In this document: positions 20,583 through 28,716 of the stretch, piece by piece
Numbering within the stretch: position 1 is the first letter of the stretch
Layout: each line of letters starts with the position of its first letter
DNA from: a virus
IMG/VR virus record: IMGVR_UViG_3300001589_000094
Span: 1-30,800 of that record
Length of the DNA stretch: 30,800 nt
Reading direction: 5' to 3' (one strand)
Notes under the pieces: generated by a model
Database searches by the model: none
The model's input: the letters and a program-made list of their open reading frames with translations, nothing else
What the model was told of the DNA's origin: nothing
Made by a program: the position numbers and the translations under genes

Positions 20583-21599
20583 GATATCACTTAAATTATT
20601 ACAGTTAGTCATAGGACATACAAATTCTACTTCCGGTAAGTTCCAATCGATATCTGATATATTACCAAAGTTCATTGCACCACACCAACTGCTATACATA
20701 TCACCACTAGCATCTATATTCAAACTTTCAAATCCTAGATGACATTTCATTCCGTAAAACTGATTTAAGCCTTCGTTTATAATTTGATGATTTTGTACAT
20801 ATTTTGCTGTGCCATTATCATATAGAAATTCTGTCATATATGTTTTAGGGTCAGGTGGTGTATGTTGTGGTGCATTAACATCTAGTGGCTCAGGTGGACC
20901 TGGAGGTGTTGGAGGTGCTGGACGAGGCTTTATTCCTGGTCTCTTTAATACTTCTAACTCGCTGTCAGTATATTCCCAATATGTTTCCTGCTTACTACGA
21001 GCGCCTAATAACTTTTTATACATGGTTTTTACACATATACTAACACTATCATATCTATTACGATTACAGTCTTTAAACAAGTCTCTAATTTCTTCTGTTA
21101 AGACGCCTAATTCGTCGACTGCACCGCCTATACCAGCAATGTTAATATCAACATGTACAAAGTCTTTAATTTCGTTTAAAACAGCCTTAAAATGCTCTTC
21201 ATCTTGACTTAACGGATGATATGTGTATACAATAGAGTCTAAGTAATACTTTGCTTTGGACCACCAATTGATTGTTCTACCGCCATTTGTAAAAACTAAC
21301 GACCTTGATCCACCTTCTCGTATAGTCCTAACAATATCTTCAAATCCAGGTATTACAGTTACTTCACCGCCTATTAATTCATAGTCTAAGACTTTGTTTA
21401 AGGTCTTGTAGTGCGTGTTTAGACGTTTTATAGTGTCAATGTATACCTCTGTATTAAACCACGGTTTAGAGCCATCGTGTAGTATAGGAGGGCAATAATC
21501 ACACTGGTAATTACATGGATTACCCATGTTCCATTGAACTCTTAGACTATTATTTGTGCTTCTGGCATGTGGGCCTCTTACAGATAGTAACTTGGCCAC
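20550..21599 (-). CDS. Radical SAM protein with SPASM-like C-terminal cysteines
   Basis: WNMGNPCNYQCDYCPP (23-38) has the CxxxCxxC cluster motif (C29, C33, C36) for the 4Fe-4S/S-adenosylmethionine site. YELIGGEVTVIPGF (73-86) is the GGE motif and LVFTNGGRTINWW the TNG segment. C286, C306, C328 and C333 (GMKCHLGF, SSWCGAM, FVCPMTNC) could bind an auxiliary cluster as in SPASM/Twitch proteins. Residues 221-252 form a proline-rich insertion (PRPAPPTPPGPPEP) between the barrel and the C-terminal domain. Such enzymes often modify peptides; the target is unknown. The PAAR gene lies 2 bp upstream, and a cysteine-free relative may lie convergently downstream. Confidence 0.85.
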   Translation of the reverse strand: MAKLLSVRGPHARSTNNSLRVQWNMGNPCNYQCDYCPPILHDGSKPWFNTEVYIDTIKRLNTHYKTLNKVLDYELIGGEVTVIPGFEDIVRTIREGGSRSLVFTNGGRTINWWSKAKYYLDSIVYTYHPLSQDEEHFKAVLNEIKDFVHVDINIAGIGGAVDELGVLTEEIRDLFKDCNRNRYDSVSICVKTMYKKLLGARSKQETYWEYTDSELEVLKRPGIKPRPAPPTPPGPPEPLDVNAPQHTPPDPKTYMTEFLYDNGTAKYVQNHQIINEGLNQFYGMKCHLGFESLNIDASGDMYSSWCGAMNFGNISDIDWNLPEVEFVCPMTNCNNLSDISITKTAVDTI

Positions 21600-21601
21600 A
21601 T

Positions 21602-21871
21602 CTATGGAACCTTAACTGTCCCGGAACCTGGTGATACAGCATGACCACATGTTGCAATAGTTCCTTGTTTGCATACTTTCTTGCCGTCTGCAAAAACAGT
21701 ATTAGAATAATTTGATGTTAATGTTGGTGCTGTATGAGGTGCATCTCCGTGACCAGCAACTTTATCGTTTTCGAAGGATACTCTTTTTCCATCTGCTTTG
21801 ACTGTAGATGCACCAGGCCCAGTGATTACTCCCTGTGCGGTGTCTGTTGATACTCTTGCTATTCCCGGCAT
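21602..21871 (-). CDS. PAAR-repeat protein (spike tip)
   Basis: The 89-residue protein begins MPGIARVSTDTAQGVITGPG and shows the PAAR pattern of short beta strands with metal-binding residues (VAGHGDAPHTAP, then VCKQGTIATCGHAVSPGSGT). The His and Cys residues near H41/H46 and C75/H77 fit the usual zinc site at the tip of the cone. In T4-like phages such proteins cap the gp5 spike of the contractile tail and pierce the outer membrane. A late octamer ends 5 nt before this ATG. Confidence 0.9.
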   Translation of the reverse strand: MPGIARVSTDTAQGVITGPGASTVKADGKRVSFENDKVAGHGDAPHTAPTLTSNYSNTVFADGKKVCKQGTIATCGHAVSPGSGTVKVP

Positions 21872-21893
21872 ATTAGTATTTATCTATACTAAT
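21872..21893 (-). promoter_or_regulatory. Late promoter GATAAATA inside an 8-bp hairpin before the PAAR ATG
   Basis: On the minus strand ATTAGTAT (21886-21893), loop AGATAA and ATACTAAT (21872-21879) make a perfect 8-bp stem ending directly at the ATG. The octamer GATAAATA (21877-21884) spans loop and stem and ends 5 nt before the ATG. Read-through RNA from upstream genes would form the hairpin; RNA from this promoter would not. Confidence 0.55.
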
Positions 21894-22182
21894 CTTCTTT
21901 ATTACTGCCTTCTATAATTCCTGTGTAATCTGATGCACTTTGTGGAAGTGTATCCACCATCGATTGAATTTGTGAAAGTGCAATCATTACTTCTTCTGAA
22001 GCACCTGTAAAAATGTAAGGAATTAGTGCTAGTTCATCATCGTTAATAACAATGACTCTAGGTTCTCCTAAATTTACAATACCTGATTTACTATCAACAG
22101 CAAGTAGAGTTGCAATAATTTCAACTCCATTGGCTAGTTTTAATGATTTTATTTTGCCTAGATCTTCTTTTAAGTTATACAT
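21889..22182 (-). CDS. Small Sm-like/SH3-like phage protein (97 aa)
   Basis: IKSLKLANGVEIIATLLAVD (12-31) then SGIVNLGEPRVIVI (33-46) and ALIPYIFTGASEEVMIALSQ resemble the Sm1/Sm2-like beta strands of small marine-phage proteins ('vklknG.eiIa.v...d..i.i.nP..i'). The C-terminus is a short helix and acidic tail. There are no membrane segments. Sm-like folds often bind RNA, but no binding residues can be assigned. Its stop lies inside the hairpin that carries the PAAR promoter. Confidence 0.6.
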   Translation of the reverse strand: MYNLKEDLGKIKSLKLANGVEIIATLLAVDSKSGIVNLGEPRVIVINDDELALIPYIFTGASEEVMIALSQIQSMVDTLPQSASDYTGIIEGSNKED

Positions 22183-22187
22183 GCTAG

Positions 22188-22195
22188 TATTTATG
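22188..22195 (-). promoter_or_regulatory. T4-type late promoter CATAAATA
   Basis: CATAAATA on the minus strand ends 5 nt (CTAGC) before the ATG at 22182, in the 33-bp gap after nrdB. CATAAATACTA matches the extended late consensus well. Confidence 0.55.
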
Positions 22196-22215
22196 AATGC
22201 CTGATTTAAAATAGA

Positions 22216-23313
22216 TTATAAACTGAAACCTTTAAACGTATCTTTCTCTACGTCCTGTTTAGTTCCGCCTATGACGTAAGAACTAATCTCAGTTTCCTGT
22301 GGTGCTACTTGAACACTACCGCCTGCAATCCATTGTTGTGTCCAAGGAAGAGGGTTAGTGCCTGTATTAAATATTTTTTCTTGTCCTACGGCATGCATTC
22401 TTTTACCAGCAATAAATTCTACATACTGCTTTAATAGTTCTGCATTAAGTCCAATAATACTTCCGTCTTTAAATAAGTAGTCTGCCCATTCTTTTTCTTG
22501 CTCAACTGCATCTAAAAACATTTGTGTGCATTCTGCAAAAGTTTCTTCTTTTATTTTTGCAAAGTCTTTATCTTCTAATGGTAAAAGTTTTAGCATTTGT
22601 TGTGTACTTGCTAAGTGAACGTTTTCGTCTCTAGCAATTAGTTTGATAATTTTAGCATTACCTTCCATTTTCTTAAGTTCTGCAAATGCCCAACTACAAG
22701 CAAAGGATACATAAAAACGTACACCTTCTAAAATGTTTACACTCATTAAGCATAACCATATTGCTTTCTTATGTTCGTATTCGTTATAAGACTTGTAACC
22801 TTTATTTCGTAACTCGTTTAACTCTATTAATTCGTCATACCTTTTTGTAATGCTATCTGCACAATCACATATTTCTTCAATGTCTAACATCTCATCAAAC
22901 ACCTTACTTGGGTTAGGATAAACATTTCTAATAATATGTGTATAACTTCTGCTGTGAATTGTTTCTGAAAATGCCCAAGTCTCAATCCAAGTTTCTAACT
23001 CTGGCAGACTTACTATAGGCAAGAAAGCAAGATTAGGTGAACGTCCTTGCACACTATCTAAAAGTATTTGTCGCTTTAAATTACTAGTAAAAATATGTCT
23101 TTCAAAGTCTGTAAGATTTTTGAAGTCAGTTGAATCTTTAGTAATATCTACTTCTTCAGGCCTCCAAAAAAATCCTAACTGTTTATCTGTTAATTTCTCA
23201 AACTGTTTATATTTAAGAATATCAAATCGTTGCATACCCATGCCACCATTGTTATCCAAAAACATCATTGCTTTAGTATGATCGGATTTATTTTTTATAT
23301 CTAGTACACTCAT
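22216..23313 (-). CDS. nrdB: Class Ia ribonucleotide reductase, beta subunit
   Basis: FWRPEEVDITKD contains the first Asp iron ligand. The segment LETWIETWAFSETIHSRSYT followed by HIIRN is nearly the same as in E. coli NrdB and holds the Glu and His ligands plus the radical Tyr (SYTHIIRN). LIARDENVHLASTQ supplies the later Glu and His ligands. The protein makes the diferric-tyrosyl radical that drives NrdA in dNTP synthesis. I place the start at the ATG at 23313 (MSVLDIKNK, 365 aa), 11 bp after the nrdA stop. An in-frame ATG at 23337 lies inside nrdA and would add eight residues (MQNLKKRK). Confidence 0.95.
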   Translation of the reverse strand: MSVLDIKNKSDHTKAMMFLDNNGGMGMQRFDILKYKQFEKLTDKQLGFFWRPEEVDITKDSTDFKNLTDFERHIFTSNLKRQILLDSVQGRSPNLAFLPIVSLPELETWIETWAFSETIHSRSYTHIIRNVYPNPSKVFDEMLDIEEICDCADSITKRYDELIELNELRNKGYKSYNEYEHKKAIWLCLMSVNILEGVRFYVSFACSWAFAELKKMEGNAKIIKLIARDENVHLASTQQMLKLLPLEDKDFAKIKEETFAECTQMFLDAVEQEKEWADYLFKDGSIIGLNAELLKQYVEFIAGKRMHAVGQEKIFNTGTNPLPWTQQWIAGGSVQVAPQETEISSYVIGGTKQDVEKDTFKGFSL

Positions 23314-23324
23314 TTTTCTCTTTT

Positions 23325-25619
23325 TTAAATTTTGCAACTATCACAGTCCTCGTCGTCGATTATCTCTGTAGTAACGAACATTGGTTGTTCTACTTCTTTT
23401 TTATTAATATCTATCTCGCCTTGGCCATCGTATGTGTTATTATAGTACAACTGCTTTCCGCCATACTTATAAAAGTTAATGATATCTCCTAGCAACACAC
23501 TCATTGGAACCTTTTCTTCTTCGTAGTGTTCTGGATTGTATGATGTATTTACCGAAATACCTTGGTCAATATATTTTTGAAGTACAGCCATTATTTTTAA
23601 ATAGCCTTCTGGTGACTTTTGATCCCATAATAAATCATATTTGTTTTTTAGTCTAGGGTAACCAGGCACTACTTGTTTTAAAATACCATGCTTACTTTGT
23701 TTAACAGTAACAAAACTACGAGGCGGTTCAATACCGTTTGTACTATTACTAATCTGTGCTGATGTTTCAGCAGGCATAATTGCCATTAATGTTGAATTAC
23801 GAATACCAGTTTCTGCTAACTGTTTTCTCAAACCTTTCCAATCCATTCTTTCTTTATGTTTAACTAATCCGTCAACTTCTTCTTTGTATGTTTGGTTAGG
23901 CGTAATACCATGTCCATATTTTGTTTCCATGTTACCTGAAATAACACCTTTTTCTATTGCCAGATTAGCACTTGCTTTAATAAGGCCGTAACTCCATGCT
24001 TCAGTCCATTCGTCTATAAGTTCTAAATTAGGATCTTGGTATGTGCTGTCATGTTTTGCTAACCAATATGCAAAGTTAATAATACCTACGCCTAATGGGC
24101 GTCTTTTCATTGTGCTTAATTCAGCGGCTAATACAGGATACTCTTGATAATCTAAAAGTTCATCTAATGCTCTTACAGCCAAGTCACAAACTTTTTGCAT
24201 GTCATCTAAGTCTTTTACTACTCCCCAATTTATTGCACTTAAAGTACATAAACTAATTTCGCCTTCTGGATCATTAATATCTTTTAATGGCTTTGTAGGT
24301 AAGTTAATTTCACAACATAAATTACTCTGTTTTATAGGAGCAACTTCTTCTATAAATGCACCATGTGTATTTGCATGATCAACATTCATTAGATATATTC
24401 TACCTGTGTCTTTACGTTCTGTTACAAATGAACTAAACAATTCTATAGCAGGAATACTTTTCTTTTTAATACTTGTCATACGTTCTGCTTTCTCGTATAA
24501 CTCTTGAAACTTGTCTTGGTTGTTAAAGAAACTATCATATAATTCAGGAACATCATGAGGTGAAAACAAAGTAATATTACCACCTGTAATAAGTCTTTCG
24601 TACATCAGTTTGTTAAACTGTACACCATAGTCCATATGACGTACTCTATTGTCTTCAGTACCTTTGTTGTTCTTTAATACTAATAAGTCTTCAACTTCCA
24701 AATGCCAAATAGGATAGTATAGTGTTGCCGCTCCGCCTCTTACTCCACCCTGTGAGCATGATTTAACTGCTGACTGGAATAATTTATAGAAGGGAATAAC
24801 ACCTGTATGTGTAGCATCACCACTCCTAATTTTAGAACCAACTGCTCTAATACTTCCTGCTCCGATACCAATACCTGCTTTCTGACTTACATACTTAACC
24901 ACAGCACTTGTTGTTGCATTGATACTATCTAGACTATCATCAGTTTCAATTAGCACACAACTACTAAACTGTCTTTGTGGTGTTCTTACACCAGCCATAA
25001 TAGGCGTAGGTAAACTTAATTTAAATTGACTAATAGCATCGTAATATGCCTTAACATATTGCAATCTAGTCTCTGCTGGATATTTACTAAACAATGTTGC
25101 TGAGATCATCATGTATGCTACTTGTGGTGTTTCAAATATTTCACCAGTTGCTCTATTTTGTACTAGATATTTGCCACGGAATTGTTCCATAGCCGCATAA
25201 GTTAATACTTCATCTCGGTCATGATTAATGTGCTGATTGAGATCATCTATTTCATCTTTGGTATATAGGTCTCTAAACTCTGCATCATAAAAACCTGCAT
25301 CGATATTTTTATCAATAATATCACATAAGCAAGGAGGTGTAAAACTGTCATAGACCATTTTACGCAAATGATAGTTAATCAGTCTACCTGCTACATATTG
25401 ATAGTTTGGTGTTTCTTCAGAGATAAGATCAGCGGCACTTTTGATAAGTGTCTCTTGAATATCTTCTGTTTTAATTGAATCGAAAAATTGGATCTTACTA
25501 TTGATTTCAACTTGACTTGCACTTACACCTGTTATGTCTTCACAGGCATACATTACTACTTTGTGTAGTTTGTCTATGTTTAGGTCTTCTTGTTGCCCGT
25601 CTCTCTTTATTACTTGCAT
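23325..25619 (-). CDS. nrdA: Class Ia ribonucleotide reductase, alpha subunit
   Basis: The N-terminal ATP-cone (MQVIKRDGQQEDLNIDKLHK) senses dATP/ATP. FSSCVLIETDDSLDSI and ISLCTLSAINWG contain the redox-active Cys pair. QSNLCCEINLPT holds the catalytic N-x-C-x-E site with the thiyl Cys. The C-terminal EDCDSCKI is the flexible-tail CxxC that reloads the active site. At 764 aa it is full length for the E. coli-like class Ia. It reduces ribonucleoside diphosphates for phage DNA replication with NrdB, encoded directly downstream. A sigma70-like promoter lies upstream, which suits early expression. Confidence 0.98.
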   Translation of the reverse strand: MQVIKRDGQQEDLNIDKLHKVVMYACEDITGVSASQVEINSKIQFFDSIKTEDIQETLIKSAADLISEETPNYQYVAGRLINYHLRKMVYDSFTPPCLCDIIDKNIDAGFYDAEFRDLYTKDEIDDLNQHINHDRDEVLTYAAMEQFRGKYLVQNRATGEIFETPQVAYMMISATLFSKYPAETRLQYVKAYYDAISQFKLSLPTPIMAGVRTPQRQFSSCVLIETDDSLDSINATTSAVVKYVSQKAGIGIGAGSIRAVGSKIRSGDATHTGVIPFYKLFQSAVKSCSQGGVRGGAATLYYPIWHLEVEDLLVLKNNKGTEDNRVRHMDYGVQFNKLMYERLITGGNITLFSPHDVPELYDSFFNNQDKFQELYEKAERMTSIKKKSIPAIELFSSFVTERKDTGRIYLMNVDHANTHGAFIEEVAPIKQSNLCCEINLPTKPLKDINDPEGEISLCTLSAINWGVVKDLDDMQKVCDLAVRALDELLDYQEYPVLAAELSTMKRRPLGVGIINFAYWLAKHDSTYQDPNLELIDEWTEAWSYGLIKASANLAIEKGVISGNMETKYGHGITPNQTYKEEVDGLVKHKERMDWKGLRKQLAETGIRNSTLMAIMPAETSAQISNSTNGIEPPRSFVTVKQSKHGILKQVVPGYPRLKNKYDLLWDQKSPEGYLKIMAVLQKYIDQGISVNTSYNPEHYEEEKVPMSVLLGDIINFYKYGGKQLYYNNTYDGQGEIDINKKEVEQPMFVTTEIIDDEDCDSCKI

Positions 25620-25686
25620 GTGTGTTCTGAATCCGTATATGTTTGTTCTAAATCTTTGTTTTAAAAAATATATTTACCTGACTTTT

Positions 25687-25715
25687 ATTGTAATATAAAA
25701 CTACATTAAAGTCAA
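25687..25715 (-). promoter_or_regulatory. Sigma70-like promoter for nrdA-nrdB
   Basis: On the minus strand TTGACT (25710-25715), a 17-bp spacer and TACAAT (25687-25692) differ from consensus by one base in each hexamer. It lies about 68 bp upstream of the nrdA ATG, and the -35 overlaps the stop of the upstream gene. The 92-bp gap has no late octamer. Confidence 0.7.
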
Positions 25716-26143
25716 GAATAAATTACATTTTTTTCAACTTTGTGAGTCTGATATACTGTACCTTGTTCTAAGGCTACTTCCTTAGGGGTCTGTTCTCCGG
25801 GTGAGAAGTTAAGGAAGTTGTTATTAAATTCGTAAACTATACCTGTATTTCCGATCTCATTATTACTTATCACAGGCAATGTTAAATTACTATCAGTAAT
25901 GAAGCCTTTGTAATCTAATGTAGCAATCATCAATAATGTTACGCCAGTTTGGCAAAAATACCCATCGTATACTATGGTAAAAATGTTAGGCCAAGACTTA
26001 GGTGTATAGTAATCTAAGTAATGGTTTAAGGTCTTTATGTTACTAAATTCTTGTATTATAGTATCAACTGTTAGATCATCGCGACTGCGAAACTCTCTCC
26101 AAATTCTTTGGCGATCTTGGGAAGTATGATGCTTTTCAAACAT
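25712..26143 (-). CDS. Conserved marine-phage protein of unknown function (143 aa)
   Basis: The N-terminus MFEKHHTSQDRQRIWREFRS, the middle LNHYLDYYTPKSWPNIFTIV then YDGYFCQTGVTLLMIATLDY, and a beta-rich end match a family I recall from marine T4-like phages near replication and structural genes. It is soluble, with Trp, Tyr and His in the conserved parts. No catalytic motif can be named. It lies between the fibre-like gene and nrdA, with 12 bp to the former. Confidence 0.75.
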   Translation of the reverse strand: MFEKHHTSQDRQRIWREFRSRDDLTVDTIIQEFSNIKTLNHYLDYYTPKSWPNIFTIVYDGYFCQTGVTLLMIATLDYKGFITDSNLTLPVISNNEIGNTGIVYEFNNNFLNFSPGEQTPKEVALEQGTVYQTHKVEKNVIYS

Positions 26144-26155
26144 TGATGTTTTAGT

Positions 26156-28672
26156 TTATGCTTTCCACTTACGAACGATATAATTCATCGTTACTGAAGT
26201 AGCAGGACTTAAACTGTTGTTTGCCCTAAGGTCAAACTTGTTTGTGCCTGATGTGTAATGAACGTAAAGATCTACGTTACCTGATGTAGCAGAACCATGT
26301 GAGTCTGAATATTGATCATTAACAAATGCTACTTGTTGATCCTTATCTGCGCCAAACATAACTGTGCCTACTCTTGCATAATTTTCATTACTAGCAGAAC
26401 TAGTATCTTTCATACTATATTCTACAAAGAATGTATTGTATGCATCTGGATCAAGATTTGTTAAAACATTGTTTCCAGTGCTAGTTGGTATTGCTATTGA
26501 CTCTGGACTTGCAAATGCTGTTGATGCCTCTCCGGCTTCTAGTGCATCTCTTGTAAGTAGTTCAATATTAGTTTTGAGATTAAGTAGTCCTTTATTGTAA
26601 CCAGTTAATCCTGACTGTTGGCTTGTAAAGTAAACATTGTTGCATATTTCTGCAAAGTCTCTTGCTTCTTCACGAGAGCCAAATGTTGCTTCTTTTAGAT
26701 CTTCATCTATTGTTAAACTATAAGAACTAAAGTTTGTGATAGAATTAGCAAATATACCTGTATTTCCTTGTCCTACATAAACTTTTGTAAAGTAGTTAAA
26801 TCTTGGTTCTGTTAATGCTCCAGAAATCCAAGTTTCTAATTTTGATTTAATAGTTGAATCTGACTTGGAATAGTTTCCTGCTGTTAATCCTAACTTATCT
26901 TGTGTATAAGCAGAGTCTGAATGTATTCTAAATCCATCATACCATTCTGGTTGTTTTTGAAATGACTCAGCATGTGTTAAGTATAACTGATTGTCGGAGT
27001 TTGGAACTTTGTTTAGTTTAGGCCATTTGTTAAGAGCATTTACTCTTGCTACAACTGTTCCTACGCCTGTTCCGTTTGTAATTGTTATGTTTGATACATC
27101 TGTTACAATTACAGGAGTTACTGAAGTAGTTCCGTTTACTAATACAGGTGTAATTGTAATACCGTTATTGCCTGATGTAACTGCTGAAGATGTTGTAACT
27201 GAGAATGCGTTTGCACTTGCTTCACAATTACTTGTAATAGCCATTGACGAACTAAAACTTCCGTTTCCTGCTACATTAACATTTTCTGTTTTATCAAATC
27301 CATGGTTTACAGAATATACTATTACGTTACTTGAATTGTTATCACCATGTGTTACAAACATGTTACCTGCGCCAATACTTGCGCCTGATGTTAGTCCGTT
27401 TACTGTAACACTTTTAGTTGCAGGTGTTACTGCTGTAACAACTCCGTTATCTATTTTTGCATTACTTGAATTGTTATTTAAGAATGTTACACCGTCACCT
27501 ACTGATATTAGATCTGAGTCTTGAACTGTCATTGAAATTGTATTAGCATTACCACTATCTTTTGACGTCACAGACCTTGTATAAGCGGCTGTGTTGGTTG
27601 GAATTTGTGCAACAAAGTCAGTAGTTCCATTTACTGAAAGTACGGTTAAAACCTTACCATCTATCCAGCCTGTACCACCTGAAGTATAAACATGATTTAC
27701 TGATGTACTTACATTATAACTTTTTGTTGCTGGGTTACATGTAACAGTAATATTACTTCCGCTAACTGCATATGATTTTGCTGTTTCAATATCTGAATTT
27801 CTACTTAAAAATAATTTTCCTAATGTTGGACTTGAATATGAAATTGTGCCTGGTGCATATTTTACATCTGTTGATGGAGTTATATGTTTAGCAAATTCTA
27901 AACCAATATACCCTATGCCAGTAGATTGTGTTACTCTAACGTTTTTATTATTTAACTGTCTATATGATGGAATCTTGCCACCTGTTAAATTAGTCCATAA
28001 CGTTGAATCTTCATAAAAACTTGTTACACCTGTTACATAGTTACCTACATCTGTATCTGGAGATGTCTTAGATAATGCTGTAATTAATGTTGCATTCCCG
28101 TAATATGTTAAACCAATTTCTTCTGTAACTAATGGTGCTGATCTAAAACCTAAATTTTGTGAATCACTTGCACCTGTTCCACCTTGTAAAAATGCATACT
28201 CTTTATCTGCGGCAACACTTGAAACAGAACTGGTTACATCATCTCCTTCTAGGATGACACCGTCTCTAGTAACATTAATATCATTAGAGTTAAATTGTGC
28301 ATCTGTATCTAAATTTTTAAATACTGTTGCACTTGATTTAAATACATCACTACCTAACCAAGATGTTACTTTATTAATACCGTTCCAAGTAACATTTCCT
28401 TTATCGTAGAACTTACTAGGAATCTCAAATTTAATAATTTGTAGGTTAGCAATATTTGTTGTGTAGTTGATAGCAGATGGCGTTTTTTCAAACTGAGCAA
28501 TTTTATTAAGACCAGAGTTGACAAGTAGGTCGGTATCACCACCTATATAAATTTGTCTTGTATCGGTTGCAAAACCTATTTCACCTGAACGTAATGGTTT
28601 TGGCAGATCCTGTTTTAGACCACGTCTATTCTGGATCCTTGAAATAATTACTGCGTTGTTGCTTGTTGCCAT
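26156..28672 (-). CDS. Fibre-like virion structural protein (838 aa)
   Basis: Residues about 8-50 (IISRIQNRRGLKQDLPKPLR then SGEIGFATDTRQIYIGGD) form the small 'GE-lafatDt..vyiG' module found at the N-terminus of phage tail fibres and tropism determinants, which attaches the fibre to the baseplate. The rest, residues 60-838, is rich in Ser, Thr, Asn, Gly and Val with repeated short strands (for example VTSKDSGNANTISMTVQDSD), as in long beta-structured fibres. No enzymatic motif is seen. The translation start sits in a hairpin with the ribosome-binding site in the loop, and a late promoter lies directly upstream. It could equally be another large adhesin-like virion protein. Confidence 0.75.
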   Translation of the reverse strand: MATSNNAVIISRIQNRRGLKQDLPKPLRSGEIGFATDTRQIYIGGDTDLLVNSGLNKIAQFEKTPSAINYTTNIANLQIIKFEIPSKFYDKGNVTWNGINKVTSWLGSDVFKSSATVFKNLDTDAQFNSNDINVTRDGVILEGDDVTSSVSSVAADKEYAFLQGGTGASDSQNLGFRSAPLVTEEIGLTYYGNATLITALSKTSPDTDVGNYVTGVTSFYEDSTLWTNLTGGKIPSYRQLNNKNVRVTQSTGIGYIGLEFAKHITPSTDVKYAPGTISYSSPTLGKLFLSRNSDIETAKSYAVSGSNITVTCNPATKSYNVSTSVNHVYTSGGTGWIDGKVLTVLSVNGTTDFVAQIPTNTAAYTRSVTSKDSGNANTISMTVQDSDLISVGDGVTFLNNNSSNAKIDNGVVTAVTPATKSVTVNGLTSGASIGAGNMFVTHGDNNSSNVIVYSVNHGFDKTENVNVAGNGSFSSSMAITSNCEASANAFSVTTSSAVTSGNNGITITPVLVNGTTSVTPVIVTDVSNITITNGTGVGTVVARVNALNKWPKLNKVPNSDNQLYLTHAESFQKQPEWYDGFRIHSDSAYTQDKLGLTAGNYSKSDSTIKSKLETWISGALTEPRFNYFTKVYVGQGNTGIFANSITNFSSYSLTIDEDLKEATFGSREEARDFAEICNNVYFTSQQSGLTGYNKGLLNLKTNIELLTRDALEAGEASTAFASPESIAIPTSTGNNVLTNLDPDAYNTFFVEYSMKDTSSASNENYARVGTVMFGADKDQQVAFVNDQYSDSHGSATSGNVDLYVHYTSGTNKFDLRANNSLSPATSVTMNYIVRKWKA

Positions 28673-28705
28673 ACTAATCTATCTCCTAGTTAGTATGTAT
28701 TTATC
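28670..28705 (-). promoter_or_regulatory. Late promoter plus start-codon hairpin of the fibre-like gene
   Basis: On the minus strand GATAAATA (28698-28705) is followed by CATACTAA (28690-28697), the loop CTAGGAGATAGA with the ribosome-binding site AGGAG, and TTAGTATG (28670-28677). The last is the exact reverse complement of the first arm and contains the ATG. Full-length read-through RNA would hide the start codon. RNA starting about 6 nt after the octamer (near 28692) would lack most of the left arm. Confidence 0.65.
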
Positions 28706-28716
28706 ACTTTCGCAAA

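Noticed and set aside
20809-21207. 132-aa plus-strand open frame
   Set aside because: Antisense to the radical SAM gene; its Gly/Pro-rich part mirrors the proline-rich insertion.
26991-27524. 177-aa plus-strand open frame
   Set aside because: Lies fully inside the fibre-like gene on the other strand; hydrophobic low-complexity translation caused by its Thr/Asn/Val-rich codons.
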